NCBI GenBank assembly: GCA_021014945.1
Contig: MU266337.1
Location: 124,001-188,000 of the forward strand
Length of the DNA stretch: 64,000 nt
Direction: 5' to 3'
Source: Leucogyrophana mollusca
Taxonomy: Eukaryota > Basidiomycota > Agaricomycetes > Boletales
The translations under genes and the position numbers were made by a program. Position 1 is the first letter of the stretch. Every line of letters starts with the position of its first letter. Shown in pieces: positions 44,238 to 54,914 of this stretch. The notes beneath the pieces were generated by a model. That model saw nothing but the letters and a program-made list of their open reading frames with translations, was not told where the DNA came from and made no database searches.

Positions 44238-46253
44238 TTAACTGCCTTTGACTTCTCGCCAAAGAGGGGTGATTGCTTGGGCGACAGTATTGGCGGCGAC
44301 CTCCAGGTATCCGCGCTCGACTTCGTCCCGGACTGCCGACCATACCTTGCGTGCTCTCCATCTGTCCGGGTGGAACCTCCGGTGGCTCTTCTCCACAAAA
44401 GTCTTGTAGTCTTGTGGTCTCATGTGATCCCTGACAGTCTCGAAGAACTTCTCTACTGCTGACCAGTCGACATCTTCCACCGTAAACCGCGAAGGCGGAG
44501 TCAACACCGGCCAAGGAATATCATGAAAACCAAGGGGTTGATCGGGTGCAAATTTTGCGTTATCGAAATCCTCGCTGAGGACCTTATACCGCTCCAGCGC
44601 GCGGTGTATAGTCCAAGGGCCCGCCTCCCAGCGTTCTCTTTGCTTGCGCTGTCGATGTTGCCGTTGCCGGTTCTCCTCTTCCACTCGCCGTGTTTCTGCT
44701 TCTAACTGGGCTCTCTTGCGGTCCCGTTCTGCTTCCTCGTCGTGTCGTTTCTTTTGAGCCGCTTCTGCCTTCCTCCGCGCCTCGGCCTTGGCAACTCTTT
44801 CCGCCTCTTCAGCTCGCTCACGAGCCTCGCGCTGTCGTCGATGTGCTTCCCATAACGGCCTATCCTTGTTAAGCTCCTGCAACTTGCGTATAGACTCAGC
44901 AAGTTCAGCCTCTCTTGAAGATTTCTGATCATCGTCAGGTTTCCGCTCTGCTTCTGGCTCGTTGGTTTCTGGTGTGGACGCGGTGGTTGTCGAAGTACCT
45001 TGTTTCCCTGCTGGCACGTTAGATGTGCATCGCCAATGTGCCACTTTGCGTGCAACTTACACTCCGAAGGAAATTGGCGAATATCTTCCATGAATTTTCG
45101 CTCCCATTCGTCGTGGTGGCTTCGTTGGATGACCTCAGCCTTCGCCCGCCTCCTTCTGTCTCTTTCCGCTCTCTTCTGTTTCATGGCGGTATGAACGGAG
45201 GCCGGGGACATCATTCGGGAGCGCTTGTTCGGGCGCGCTCTTCCAAGACCAACGCTCTGTTCTTCACTTGGAGATACAGCATCGGGACCTGACCATTTAT
45301 CAGACACGACGATAACACAGGTTCCTGATATGATTTATGCCAACTAACCTCTCCGTTTGGCCCCGTCTTGAGTGGGTGTGCTCTGCCCAGGAGCGAGATA
45401 GGTCGATGCATCTTCCATCACCACCGAAGGCACATCACCGAGACCGCGGCGATCAACATACCGCGCATCTGCAAGCTTGTTACGCTGCCATCTATTTTTA
45501 CGATTTTCGCGTGTTTGCGCGCGATTTCCACACTTTGATTTGTCTTTCGGGAGAAGATCATCAACAACCATCCTTTTGACTTCTTCTTCATCCAAGTTGT
45601 CATCATCTGTGTCATCGTCGCTTTCGAGTCCTACCTGCCGTGAACGCGCCCGTTTCTCATTATGAAGAGGTGTCTCCTCGAAAGGAGGTGTACGAGTACG
45701 TTTTGGCGCTTGAGTTTTATGAGTGCTGCTTTCGGGTCGCGTCTCGGGTCCCACCCTTGATATTGAAGAAAGTTCAGGGGCCAGATGAACAGAGCACTTG
45801 TAGGCCGGGTCTAATTTGTAGATTTCCCATTGCTCCTGGTAGCAAAACACGGGTTCGCTGACGGATATGTTAGATATGACCGGGAAATATACATGGTATT
45901 AGCCTTTCCACTCACCCGCATATATCAACCACACGTGGCCAAAGTCCCTCGTCGACGACCCCTTCGTCCAAACACGCTCTGGGTACGAAACGCCAGAAAC
46001 TGGTACCGCTTGAAGTAGATTCAATAACAATGCGCTTTGGAGGAGGAAGGGTTTCGTCTATTGACAGCCCTCTGATATCCGGAACGTCGTCGACAACATG
46101 TGCGGTGTGTGGATCGAAAGATGCAAAAGAGAGTGAACCATTGAACCGGAGGAGACGACCGCGCTGCGAAGGATCAAGAAGGCCAGGTTTGGTGCCGCGG
46201 ATGTTGGGGATAGAGCGTCCTGAGTTTGATGGCTCAGATGACTGAGACGACAT
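44238..46253 (-). CDS. Coiled-coil, charged protein with C-terminal FHPDRW motif
   Basis: About four exons. The start is MSSQSSEPSNSGRSIPNIRG at 46253. An N-terminal part (IRGLSIDETLPPPKRIVIES, FWRFVPRACLD) is followed by EQWEIYKLDPAYKCSVHLAP, a basic and acidic linker (DDDTDDDNLDEEE, NRKNRWQRNK), and a second basic block (KQKRAERDRRRRAKAEVIQR). Then a long charged coiled coil (EARERAEEAERVAKAEARRK and RQRQHRQRKQRERWEAGPW) leads to a compact C-terminal domain: RFTVEDVDWSAVEKFFETVR, FVEKSHRRFHPDRWRAR and NTVAQAITPLWREV, stop at 44238. The FHPDRW helix recalls J-like or NFKBIL1-type ends, but I cannot assign a function. Probably nuclear. It shares a roughly 530 nt divergent region with the GTPase gene. 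Confidence 0.7.
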
Positions 46254-46781
46254 TCGGTTTGTTAAATACTGAATTCCAAGGCAGGTATTGAGATCAGTAC
46301 ATGATGATCATGAGCGGGCACTGAAGAGGCTTCGCCCGAACAATAATGTGCTGAGGGTTCGCCACATTCAACCACACGTGGCATGAGGTGGCATGCCATC
46401 CACGGTGGTTGCCATATAAAGGTGTCACAACTGCAATGCTGCATCAACATGTCCGACTTGAAGCTGGTCTCAGCTTGCCAGACATTGAGACCACCAAGGT
46501 ATCATATAAGTTAGCACCTTATTTCGAGCTGTAAAGCGCTCATATAGCGTTGCGGATTGGAGGAATGACATCTGGTTTTGGGCTTCTTGAGCGTGATTTC
46601 CCCACACTGCCATGTGACAGTGATCGAGGGTGACCCTGTGAAATTCTGTCACTGCTACTGGGCCTGGCGGGTCTGACTTGTGTCTGACTCCGAGACTGAC
46701 CTGACTCTCGCCGACTCAAGCAGGCTATGCACATGGGCAGCCTGTTCAAATAGCAACATTATCAGTTCTCGACTTCAGAAA
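46254..46781. other. Divergent upstream region
   Basis: Shared by the coiled-coil gene (-) and the GTPase gene (+). TATAAA occurs at 46415-46420 on the + strand, but it is over 350 nt from the nearest start, so its role is doubtful. Confidence 0.35.
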
Positions 46782-49411
46782 ATGACTACTCTGAGAAGCT
46801 TTCAGACTGAGATAGAGGAAATCCACTCTCGTGAGCTCGCGAGGCAGCGCGGCGGCCACGTCGACCAGTCTATACAGCAGAACCCTGCGGAAACCACGCC
46901 TGGCGCAGCGGACGGCGTTGACGTACCCGAACTACTGGACGAGGATGAATCCATACTGGTGAGCTGTCCGCCCCGACCCAACGCCGGGAACTCATTTGAC
47001 GGGATATGAAAGAACCTTTTATCGAGCCGAAATGACGAGCCAGCGCGAAACGCGATCGCTTCTTTGATGACAAGGCACAAGGGCGAATACATATTTCGAA
47101 TAGGAGTCCGGCCACCCCATAGCGCATTATTTACTGGAGAACCACTGGACGAGGATACACGAAACTGGGCCGGTGTTCCAAGGACAGACGAGGAGGTCAC
47201 ATCACTACGAATAGAAGTTGCGAAGGCCCTTGAGGAAGTCGGAGGGAAAACATCGGTGTTATTTCAAGATGGAGGCACCCATCCACGTGCTACCTTGCTG
47301 CTTCGACTGCCCCCACCCAGCGTATCGCTTACGCCAGAGGTGAGGTGCGCCGTTGTCGGAAATGTGGATAGTGGAAAGTCAACAACATTAGGAGTGCTCA
47401 CTCGAGGTACGCTCTGGTATGTTCGAGTTCAGCGTCAAATTAATAGCAATATAATAGGTGCGTTAGATGATGGAAGGGGGCGAGCCCGGGTTAGTCTTTT
47501 CCGGCATAAGCATGAAATAGAGACGGGACGGACCTCTAGCGTAGGCATGGAGGTCAGACGATTATCTTACGTATACCGGTGTGCCATCTGCTAACTACTT
47601 GACACTAAGATACTGGGTTTTGGTCCAAATGGCGCTCCTATACTTCCCGGGACTGCACCATCTGGAGATGCGCGACGGGAGAAGCTCGGCTGGGACGAAA
47701 TATCTGCACAGGCCGCTAAGATTGTGTCTTTCAGTGGTAGGACCGAACTAATATCCTGTGATAAATTCCAGGTTCCTAACACGCTCTATCGCACACAGAT
47801 TTGGCCGGACATGAACGATATCTAAAGACAACACTATATGGTCTGACCTCCGGGGCACCATCCTGCGTCATTCTCATGGTTGGTGCAAATGCGGGCCTCA
47901 TTGGAATGTCTAAAGAGCATTTGGCCATTGCACTAGCTTTGAGTGTTCCCGTCGTCGTTTGTATCACAAAGGTAGCCACCTTCCCGTTGTTCCCTTTTTT
48001 ATCTTTATAAATAGGAGACTTCAGATCGATATGACACCACCGAACGTTCTCGCCGAGACTACCAAGCAGGTTGTCAAGATTCTCAAGAGCCCAGGGTGCA
48101 GGTGCAGTATGCTACCTTTCCTTGACAGTACCACGGCCTCACCTATTACGCAGAAAGACACCCGTGTTTGTAAATTCTACCGAGGCTGCAATCGAGCTTT
48201 CAGAGACATTTGCAAAGCAAAGGTGAGTTTACAAGGCCTCCACGCAATGCCATGTCCCTCATAGCAAGAGCAGATTATGCCCAATATTTCGAATATCAAA
48301 TGTAACAGGAGAGGGCTTAGATTTTGTCAGTGTATGTCGTGTTCGTGTGCTTCGCGGCTAATCGCTTCAAAAAGGTTCGAACTTTCTTGAACCTTCTTCC
48401 CTCTAGCGAAGCAGATCACGAGACGTTCGCTGTTGACCAACCACTGGAGGTAGGTCACCATAAAGGTGGACAGTACACACGATTTTGACCTCTATGATCA
48501 GTTTTCAATAACTGAAGTATGGTCTGTCCCATACGTTGGGACAGTCGTGAATGGGATCTTGAATAGTGGAAGGGTCAAGACGGGGGACGCAGTGCTATTT
48601 GGTCCCGATTCCAATGGTCTTTATGCCTCAACTGTTGTTCGAAGCATGCAGCGGAAAAGGTAGGTGGTTAGCGGTGAATTACGTGACTATCTACGTGTTG
48701 CAATAGCTCTTTCATTGCTTTGACTTTCAAGATTCGCTGACGAGGTGTACATTTACAGAGCGGATGTTTTCACGGCAGAGGCAGGGCAGTGCGTCGCTTT
48801 GGCATTGAAGCGGGTCAAGCGTGCCGCAGTGCGGAAAGGGATGGTGATTGTGCACAAAGTTGATGCTCCGCCGAGAGGTGCGCCTTTCGTCAAGCTGTCC
48901 TGCTCTAGTTCAATGGAGGTAACAAATGTTACCAGCTACACGCCAATTCGAAGGACAGGTTTTGATCTTGTAGTGCGTGTCTTTCACCTCCTCTCAGATC
49001 TTTGCTGACATCTACTTCAGTCACAATACTACATTACAGAGGAATTACCAGGTTCGTCCCAATTGAACAATCGATGATGCCCTCGCGCTGAGCGTCGTGC
49101 ATAGGCTATGCTTCACTGTGGGGTAAGCCTTGCTCCACAATTTGATCGTTACCCGACCAATTTCTCCCTTCCTAGGCCGTGCGTCAGACAGTCCGCATCA
49201 TATCGATGGACCATCCGCAGGGTGTCCTACGTACCGGAGATAGAGCGACCGTTCAGTTCGAGTTCATCTCGCACCCTGAATTCATAAAAGTGGGCATGAA
49301 GCTGCTTTTTCGAGAGGGCAAGACAAAGGTTAGTGTCCAGTACTTGATGTTTTCTGGGGCCTATCACGACTGTGCCGACAGGGTCTCGGTGTAATAACTC
49401 GACTGCTCTAA
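46782..49411 (+). CDS. GTPBP1/GTPBP2-like translational GTPase
   Basis: An elongation-factor-like GTPase. Exon 1 is 46782-46958, exon 2 47013-47406, then about ten more to 49411. G1 is [11 protein letters not shown]; the switch I region [19 protein letters not shown] is diagnostic of the GTPBP1 family; G3 is [20 protein letters not shown]4 is [20 protein letters not shown] marks the G5 side. Domain II shows [20 protein letters not shown] and [12 protein letters not shown]; the last domain has [18 protein letters not shown] and [16 protein letters not shown], ending GLGVITRLL. The G-domain Asn of NKxD is Thr (ITKID), as in other GTPBP1 proteins I recall. Proposed roles are ribosome rescue and mRNA surveillance in animals; the fungal role is inferred. 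Cytosolic. Confidence 0.88.
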
Positions 49412-49700
49412 ACGTTGATGTTGTATTGAATCCCAAGTAGACCACCACTATCGACGTGCACTAGGATATGCATGTGCTGTGTAATTGTAGGGAAGTATGC
49501 CCAAGATCAAGTTACTTAGGATAAATGATTGTATTATGGGACTCATAAAGCGTGGTAGTTGTATCATTCTATAGATGCATGTCAGAATAGGAGCATTCCT
49601 GGCTACGTATATGGTCGATTGGGCTTGGTTGTAGCTGTACGGTGCCTCGCTCCGACTAGATTTGCAAAAAACGGGGTAATTGCATACGAGCACTTACATC

Positions 49701-51650
49701 TCACACCTCTGGTGAGATGGAGCGTCTTGACCGCGCAACAACACTCTCCATGCCCTCCTCCAGCTCATCATCATCCTCGGGCCCATCATAGTCATCCGAG
49801 CCGTCCTCACGGTGCGACTCGTCGGACGCCTTGCGCCCCGATCGGTTCTTAAGTCTCTTGGCCGGTGTACCTTTGGACACCCCAGTGCTCTTTCGCTTCT
49901 TGTTCTGCGACTTCGACGGTTTGGGATGAGCCTGATAATGGAGTAGCTGCTCGTGCCACTCTGAACGGTAGCCGACACACTTCATGATGGTGAACCCAAT
50001 AACCAGTCTTCCATCATTGAGTGCAGTCCGCAGACCTTCTGTATCGAATTCGATGAGATTGGCGGGGTCGCCGGACAATTCGGCCGTCTCCACGATGGCT
50101 TCATTTGTTTTATCGACCCATTCCCTACCCCAATTTGATTTGAGGATCCCCTTAGCCCAGTTATGGACGACATTTTGGGGCAGCAATTCAAGTTGATGCG
50201 GGAGAATTTCGCCTCGCCGTCCCAGTTCATAGCGCCCGATATACCGCCAGTCATTGGGATTTTCTCCGACAAAGAAATCTATGGGGTGGTCAACGGGGGT
50301 TCCATCATTGAACTTCCTGAAGGTGGCGAACACAACGCCATGTTGTCCAGGAGATCTAGGCAGCTCTGAATTCCAAGAGCGGTTGAATGCAGCGCTGCGA
50401 CCATCATTAGTGACGTAAAAGGAGAAGCACAGCGGAATCCGCACTAAGGTATCCCCTTTGCTTCGGTACCTTGCCAGTTCAACCAGCATTCTTGATGACC
50501 GCCGCCGAGAGTCTACGGACATGTCTCAGAACAAGGGCAGGGCACATTCAAAATAGGGACGTACATCCGCAATGACTTTCCTGGAGAACCCAACCCACAA
50601 GTCCTCGTCTACTTTCAATGATGGGCCGAGATTAAGATGGTCGAGGTTCCAGATATCGAGCTTTCCGTCCTCGCTCTTGACAAAGGTAACAAACCCGCGC
50701 TCGTCAGGAGCATCCTCTGTCTTGATCGCCACCGCAACCATCTTTACATCTTCCGGAGTCGGTTCGCGTTTGATCAAGACAGCCGTTGTGTTGGGGGCAG
50801 GATCGGCGGGCACAGAGGAGCGGGATCTAGAATTGGAGCGGGGCAGTCGGTCTAGGTTCGCACTTTGATGGCGTTGAGAATCTTGGGGATCATACGGGTT
50901 TTCAGGGCGAGGTGGTGAACCGAGAGTCCGGCCGTAGTCATCTACCCCGTTGTACCCAGGGTCAAATTCGGTGTCTGGATCGAAGCCCGGAGCGATACCC
51001 ATGGTGTCACCTGTGTCACGCAAAGCCATATCCGGCTGCGAGTTTTCCGATCAGCAATCAAGTCGAAGAATACCCAGACATCAAACCCTCACTCTGATTT
51101 CATCCTTTGGTACTGGATACTATGCCGGATTCAGTACATGTGGGTGCCGATAACGCGCGGGCACGAACCTCAACACTGGTGAACCTCCCCTTTGGCATAT
51201 CTTCCTCTTTCGCGCCACTCTCGCTCTTCGCGTCCAACTTCACCGGCTTGTAAATCAAGCAAAATTTCAAGTCAGTGGTGAAAGGCAGTGTGACTGAAAT
51301 CTAGTACATACGTTCTTCTTGTCAAACTTGCCCAGCAGGCGCTTGACCTCTCCCTGCAGACGCTCGATTTCGAGCTTCTGGGCATCGCGCACGACCCTCA
51401 GGTTCTTGTTCTCTTTCCGAGTCTTCCGTACCTCCCCCTCGGCTTTCCTCTGGGCAATCTTTGCAGCCTCCAGTGCCTTCTCCAGTCGTGACTTGTCATT
51501 GCCGGCCTCTGCTATAATCTTGTATGTAGGTCGTTTCACCCGACTACTGGGGGGTCTGATAGCCTGACCGACATCTGGCTCTGAGTCTGAATGATCCGAA
51601 CTAGTCAGTTCGATGACTTCAGCGCTGTTCTCGTTCAAGCGCGGTTTCAT
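49701..51650 (-). CDS. Unrecognised nuclear-type protein with coiled coil and charged tail (possibly DUF6697)
   Basis: Start MKPRLNENSAEVIELTSSDH at 51650. Exon 1 (to about 51313) contains a coiled coil (LEKALEAAKIAQRKAEGEVR, RLQGEVKRLLGKFDKKN). Small middle exons follow (KLDAKSESGAKEED), then a large exon with DPTEFDPGY-like acidic sequence and an SNSRSRSSVP patch. The folded region reads VSFVTFVKSEDG-like beta strands, GKLDIWNLDHLNLGPSLKVD, WVGFSRKVIADVRPYF, then RIPLCFSFYVTNDGRSAAFN, FFVGENPNDWRYIGRYELGR and VIGFTIMKCVGYRSEWHEQL. It ends in a basic-acidic tail (KKRKST, KRLKNRSGRK, DDYDGPEDDDELEEG), stop at 49701. The WRYIGRYE and IMKCVGY motifs are what I associate with basidiomycete DUF6697 proteins, but this is weak. 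Function unknown. Confidence 0.65.
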
Positions 51651-52767
51651 ACGGTCTGAGATGAGTACCGCAATGCGGAGCGGAACGCTGACCTAACGAT
51701 GGAATAGATGGTGCGAAAAGACAACGTGGCGTGCTTGGTGTTGCCCAAAAATCAGTTCGTGGGCTTCGCAGATCGTCCCTGCTCTAGCCATGTGTGAGGG
51801 TACGTACACACATTTTAACGTACTTTCATGTACATAATAGGCACCAGGAGGCTGGCCGCTGGTTCCGCGTTGGTTTATCAGTTCGGTGAGCGCACGGTGG
51901 TGTGGACAGATAATGTTGTTAGTGGAACATTTAGGTGGCATGCAACATCATTATTAGCTGTGTGTAAACCTGGAACGCACTGCTGCCTGCTTGGAAATAG
52001 ACGTGGGCGTTGTTGTTCCACTGGTTGCACACAAGTACCTACTCACAGTTCAACGGAGCAGTCTGGAGTTGACCGTGTAATCACGGATCTCCTCCAGGCG
52101 CCTGAACTGCTATTGTGGGTATTGCGCTGCAGGTGACGCGAAATTTGCTTTGACCTGATAATTGAACGGAATAGTCGAGTAGGATGACGACTCGTGGCAA
52201 GGATGTATCCCTATTCGATCCGAGGGTGGATGGACCTCTGCAATGACGGTCACAGCCGCCGTAAGTGTGTATCCGGGACTTGCTGCGAGCATCCGTGTTA
52301 CACAAATACAACAGGTGAATACCGACTGCGCCGGAACTATCGCCTGCGCAGCAAATCGCAATGATTCAAACGTGATGGCCACCGCGACGGATCATCATGC
52401 CGAACACCCAGGTTGGTGTAGAACCCGATTCCCGACCTGTAGGTCGATCGGCCGCACTGAATATGAAGAATGTTGGGGGTGCTCACTGTGCTACCACCTG
52501 CTACCACAATGTGACGTGGACCCTACCTATGAGGTCCGACAGTGCTTACTTTGTGCGTCACCGAAAAGAAATGTTGCCGGGCTCCAACGCCTATCGTTAA
52601 GGCATTTATGTAGCGACCAAATGCGAGTTCCAACTTTCAACCGGCGCTGTTCAGATAAATAAATTTTGTTGAGCTCCGCGGTGACGAATTGGCGAACAAG
52701 AATGGCAGTGGTGGCGCAGCTTTGCATGACAGCAGTTGTGGCTGAAGGTTCCGCAGTGAATTGTGTC
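51651..52767. other. Divergent upstream region of the DUF6697-like and chitinase genes
   Basis: About 1.1 kb. A forward frame at 52243-52662 is open for 139 codons but its Cys-rich translation has no pattern and no start context that I would trust. No repeats found. Confidence 0.4.
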
Positions 52768-54485
52768 ATGTCCTCTTCTTCATACCAAGCTGTACCGTCG
52801 GACGAACACAACCCCAACGTTAAACCAGTCTCTCGTTTTTCTATACGCAAAATTTTTCTTCTCTGCATAACCTTCTGTCTTGTCGCATTTGCTTCGTACA
52901 AAGCTGGCCAGTGGTCCGTTCAGCACCCCCAAAGCCAATCAACCCCTGGACAGGATCCGGGAAAGGAACACAGCAACCAAGCAATACCTGAAGTCCCGCT
53001 GAACAACCCCAGCATGCCAGCAAGTGGAAAATACAGCGTTGGCTAGTGAGCACATGTTATCACAGCTGCAATTGAGCTCGCGTGCTAAAGCTTGTTGCTA
53101 AGTTTCGTGAATTGGTAAGTTTGTCCACGTCGACGTTGTTCATGCTAGTGACCTAGGTGTCCAGGGGTATCTACGGGCGCAAGTTTCCTCCCTCGCTAAT
53201 CCCAGTTCAGGACCTCACGTAAGATACATATGACTGCTGGAACTTCGTCCCGCTGAATATCTCTCCAGACACATACTGTATGCGTTCGCCAACTTGAAAG
53301 CCGATACCGGCGAGGTTGTTATGTCAGATACCTGGGCCGACCAGGACATCCACTACCCTGGCGACTCCTGGAACGACGGCGGCAATAACTTATACGGCAA
53401 CTTCAGAGCCATATACAACCTGAAGAAGCAGAACCGGCACCTGAAGGTCCTTCTGTCAATCGGGGGTTGGACGTATTCTCCTACTTTCCATCCTATTGTC
53501 ATAAACCCTCTCCTACGTGCCAATTTTGTCCAGTCGGCGGTCAAGTTGCTCGAGGATTACGGTCTAGACGGTCTAGACATAGATTACGAGTACCCATCCA
53601 ACGATGCCCAGGCCAGGGGTTATGTCGAATTACTAAGGGAGCTCAGAGCGGGTCTCGACCAACACGCCAGAAACAAGGGTATTAATCACAAGTTCCTCCT
53701 CACAGTGAGTTTCCGTGTAAAATCAGGAGTAATGAAGGCTCACATAACATCTGGCACCTAGATTGCAGCGCCTTGCGGACCAGACAAGTACACATTACTC
53801 CACGTTCGTCAAATGGATCAGTCCCTTGACTTCTGGAACATGATGGCCTACGATTTCTGTACGTCCTTCACCTACTCATTAGCACTGCCCCTAACTCCGC
53901 TTTCCACTTTCAGCTGGGTCCTGGGACACAGTTGCCAACCACCAAGCGAACGTCTACGGCGGCCCCATCAACTCATCCCAAGCCATCTCCTGGTACAATG
54001 CGAGCGGCGTTCCTTTATCAAAAATGGTTCTGGGCATTCCGCTCTATGGCAGGTCTTTCATGAACACCCAAGGGCCAGGGACGCCTTTTTCAGGTATCGG
54101 TCCCGGCAGCTGGGAACAGGGTGTTTACGACTACCGCGCACTGCCGCTTCCTGGTTCCACTGTCTATCAGAACAGCCAGGACCTTGCGAGCTTTGGTTTC
54201 GACCCCCAAAAGAAGGAGATGGTGAGCTTTGATAACGAGCAGGTCGGAATATGGAAAGGTCAGTATATCCAGCAGATGGGGCTTGGTGGAAGTATGTTCT
54301 GGGAGTTGAGTGGGGACAAGGGGTCGGCTAGGCAAGGAATGGATGGTGGGCCGGGCAAGGACGCTGTCCCCGGAAGGAGTTTGGTTCGAGTCGTCAAGGA
54401 AGCCATGGGTCCGTTGGACCAAAGCCCGAACTGGTTGAGATATGAGGGGAGTAAATTCGATAATATGCGGAACGGCACGGCGTAA
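52768..54485 (+). CDS. Membrane-anchored GH18 chitinase
   Basis: Exons 52768-53045, 53103-53114, 53165-53218, 53269-53704, 53762-53858 and 53914-54485. I chose [18 protein letters not shown] as the start because a basic stretch and a single membrane helix ([20 protein letters not shown]) then follow, giving a type II anchored enzyme instead of a secreted one. The GH18 barrel begins with [20 protein letters not shown], then [30 protein letters not shown], and the catalytic [13 protein letters not shown] (DxxDxDxE with the acid Glu). [25 protein letters not shown] and [15 protein letters not shown] complete the fold. The second exon is only 12 nt. It cleaves chitin by a substrate-assisted mechanism, probably in wall remodelling. 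No carbohydrate-binding module. Confidence 0.88.
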
Positions 54486-54914
54486 TCACTAGCATACACG
54501 CAACAGAGCTTGGGACATTTTTGTAGTCTTAGATTTGTATCCTATTGACTAGACGGTAGCAATTCATCATAATGATCTGTTTGTCACTGCAGATAGCTTG
54601 GTTGTGACTGTGGCTGTGATTTCCTTTTCTGAAAAAACTGAAATTTTGTTCGTCCCGGCTGCTTGCAGGTAAAGGCATCGCCGCATCGCCTCTGCTGGCA
54701 CAGGACTTTAGACCGACCGTGCTTGTTTCTGAAGACCATCATACCAGAAACCGGCCGATTTTTTAAATTCGGATACCTTGGAGCTTACCCTACCACTACT
54801 GTCTCTCTTTCTGCGTAATTCTCTCCCATAGACTGGAATCGACATTTCCTAGTATTATCAAGCTCGATCTCTAATCCCAACATCCAGGAGGATCTGTGAA
54901 ACCGTTGTATATTC
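54486..54914. other. Upstream region of elongation factor 3
   Basis: About 430 nt between chitinase and eEF3. Probable eEF3 promoter and leader; pyrimidine-rich stretches occur near 54780-54830. No gene seen. Confidence 0.4.

Noticed and set aside
52243..52662. 139-codon Cys-rich forward frame upstream of the chitinase
   Set aside because: Cysteine spacing is irregular, no signal peptide, no splice partner; probably chance.
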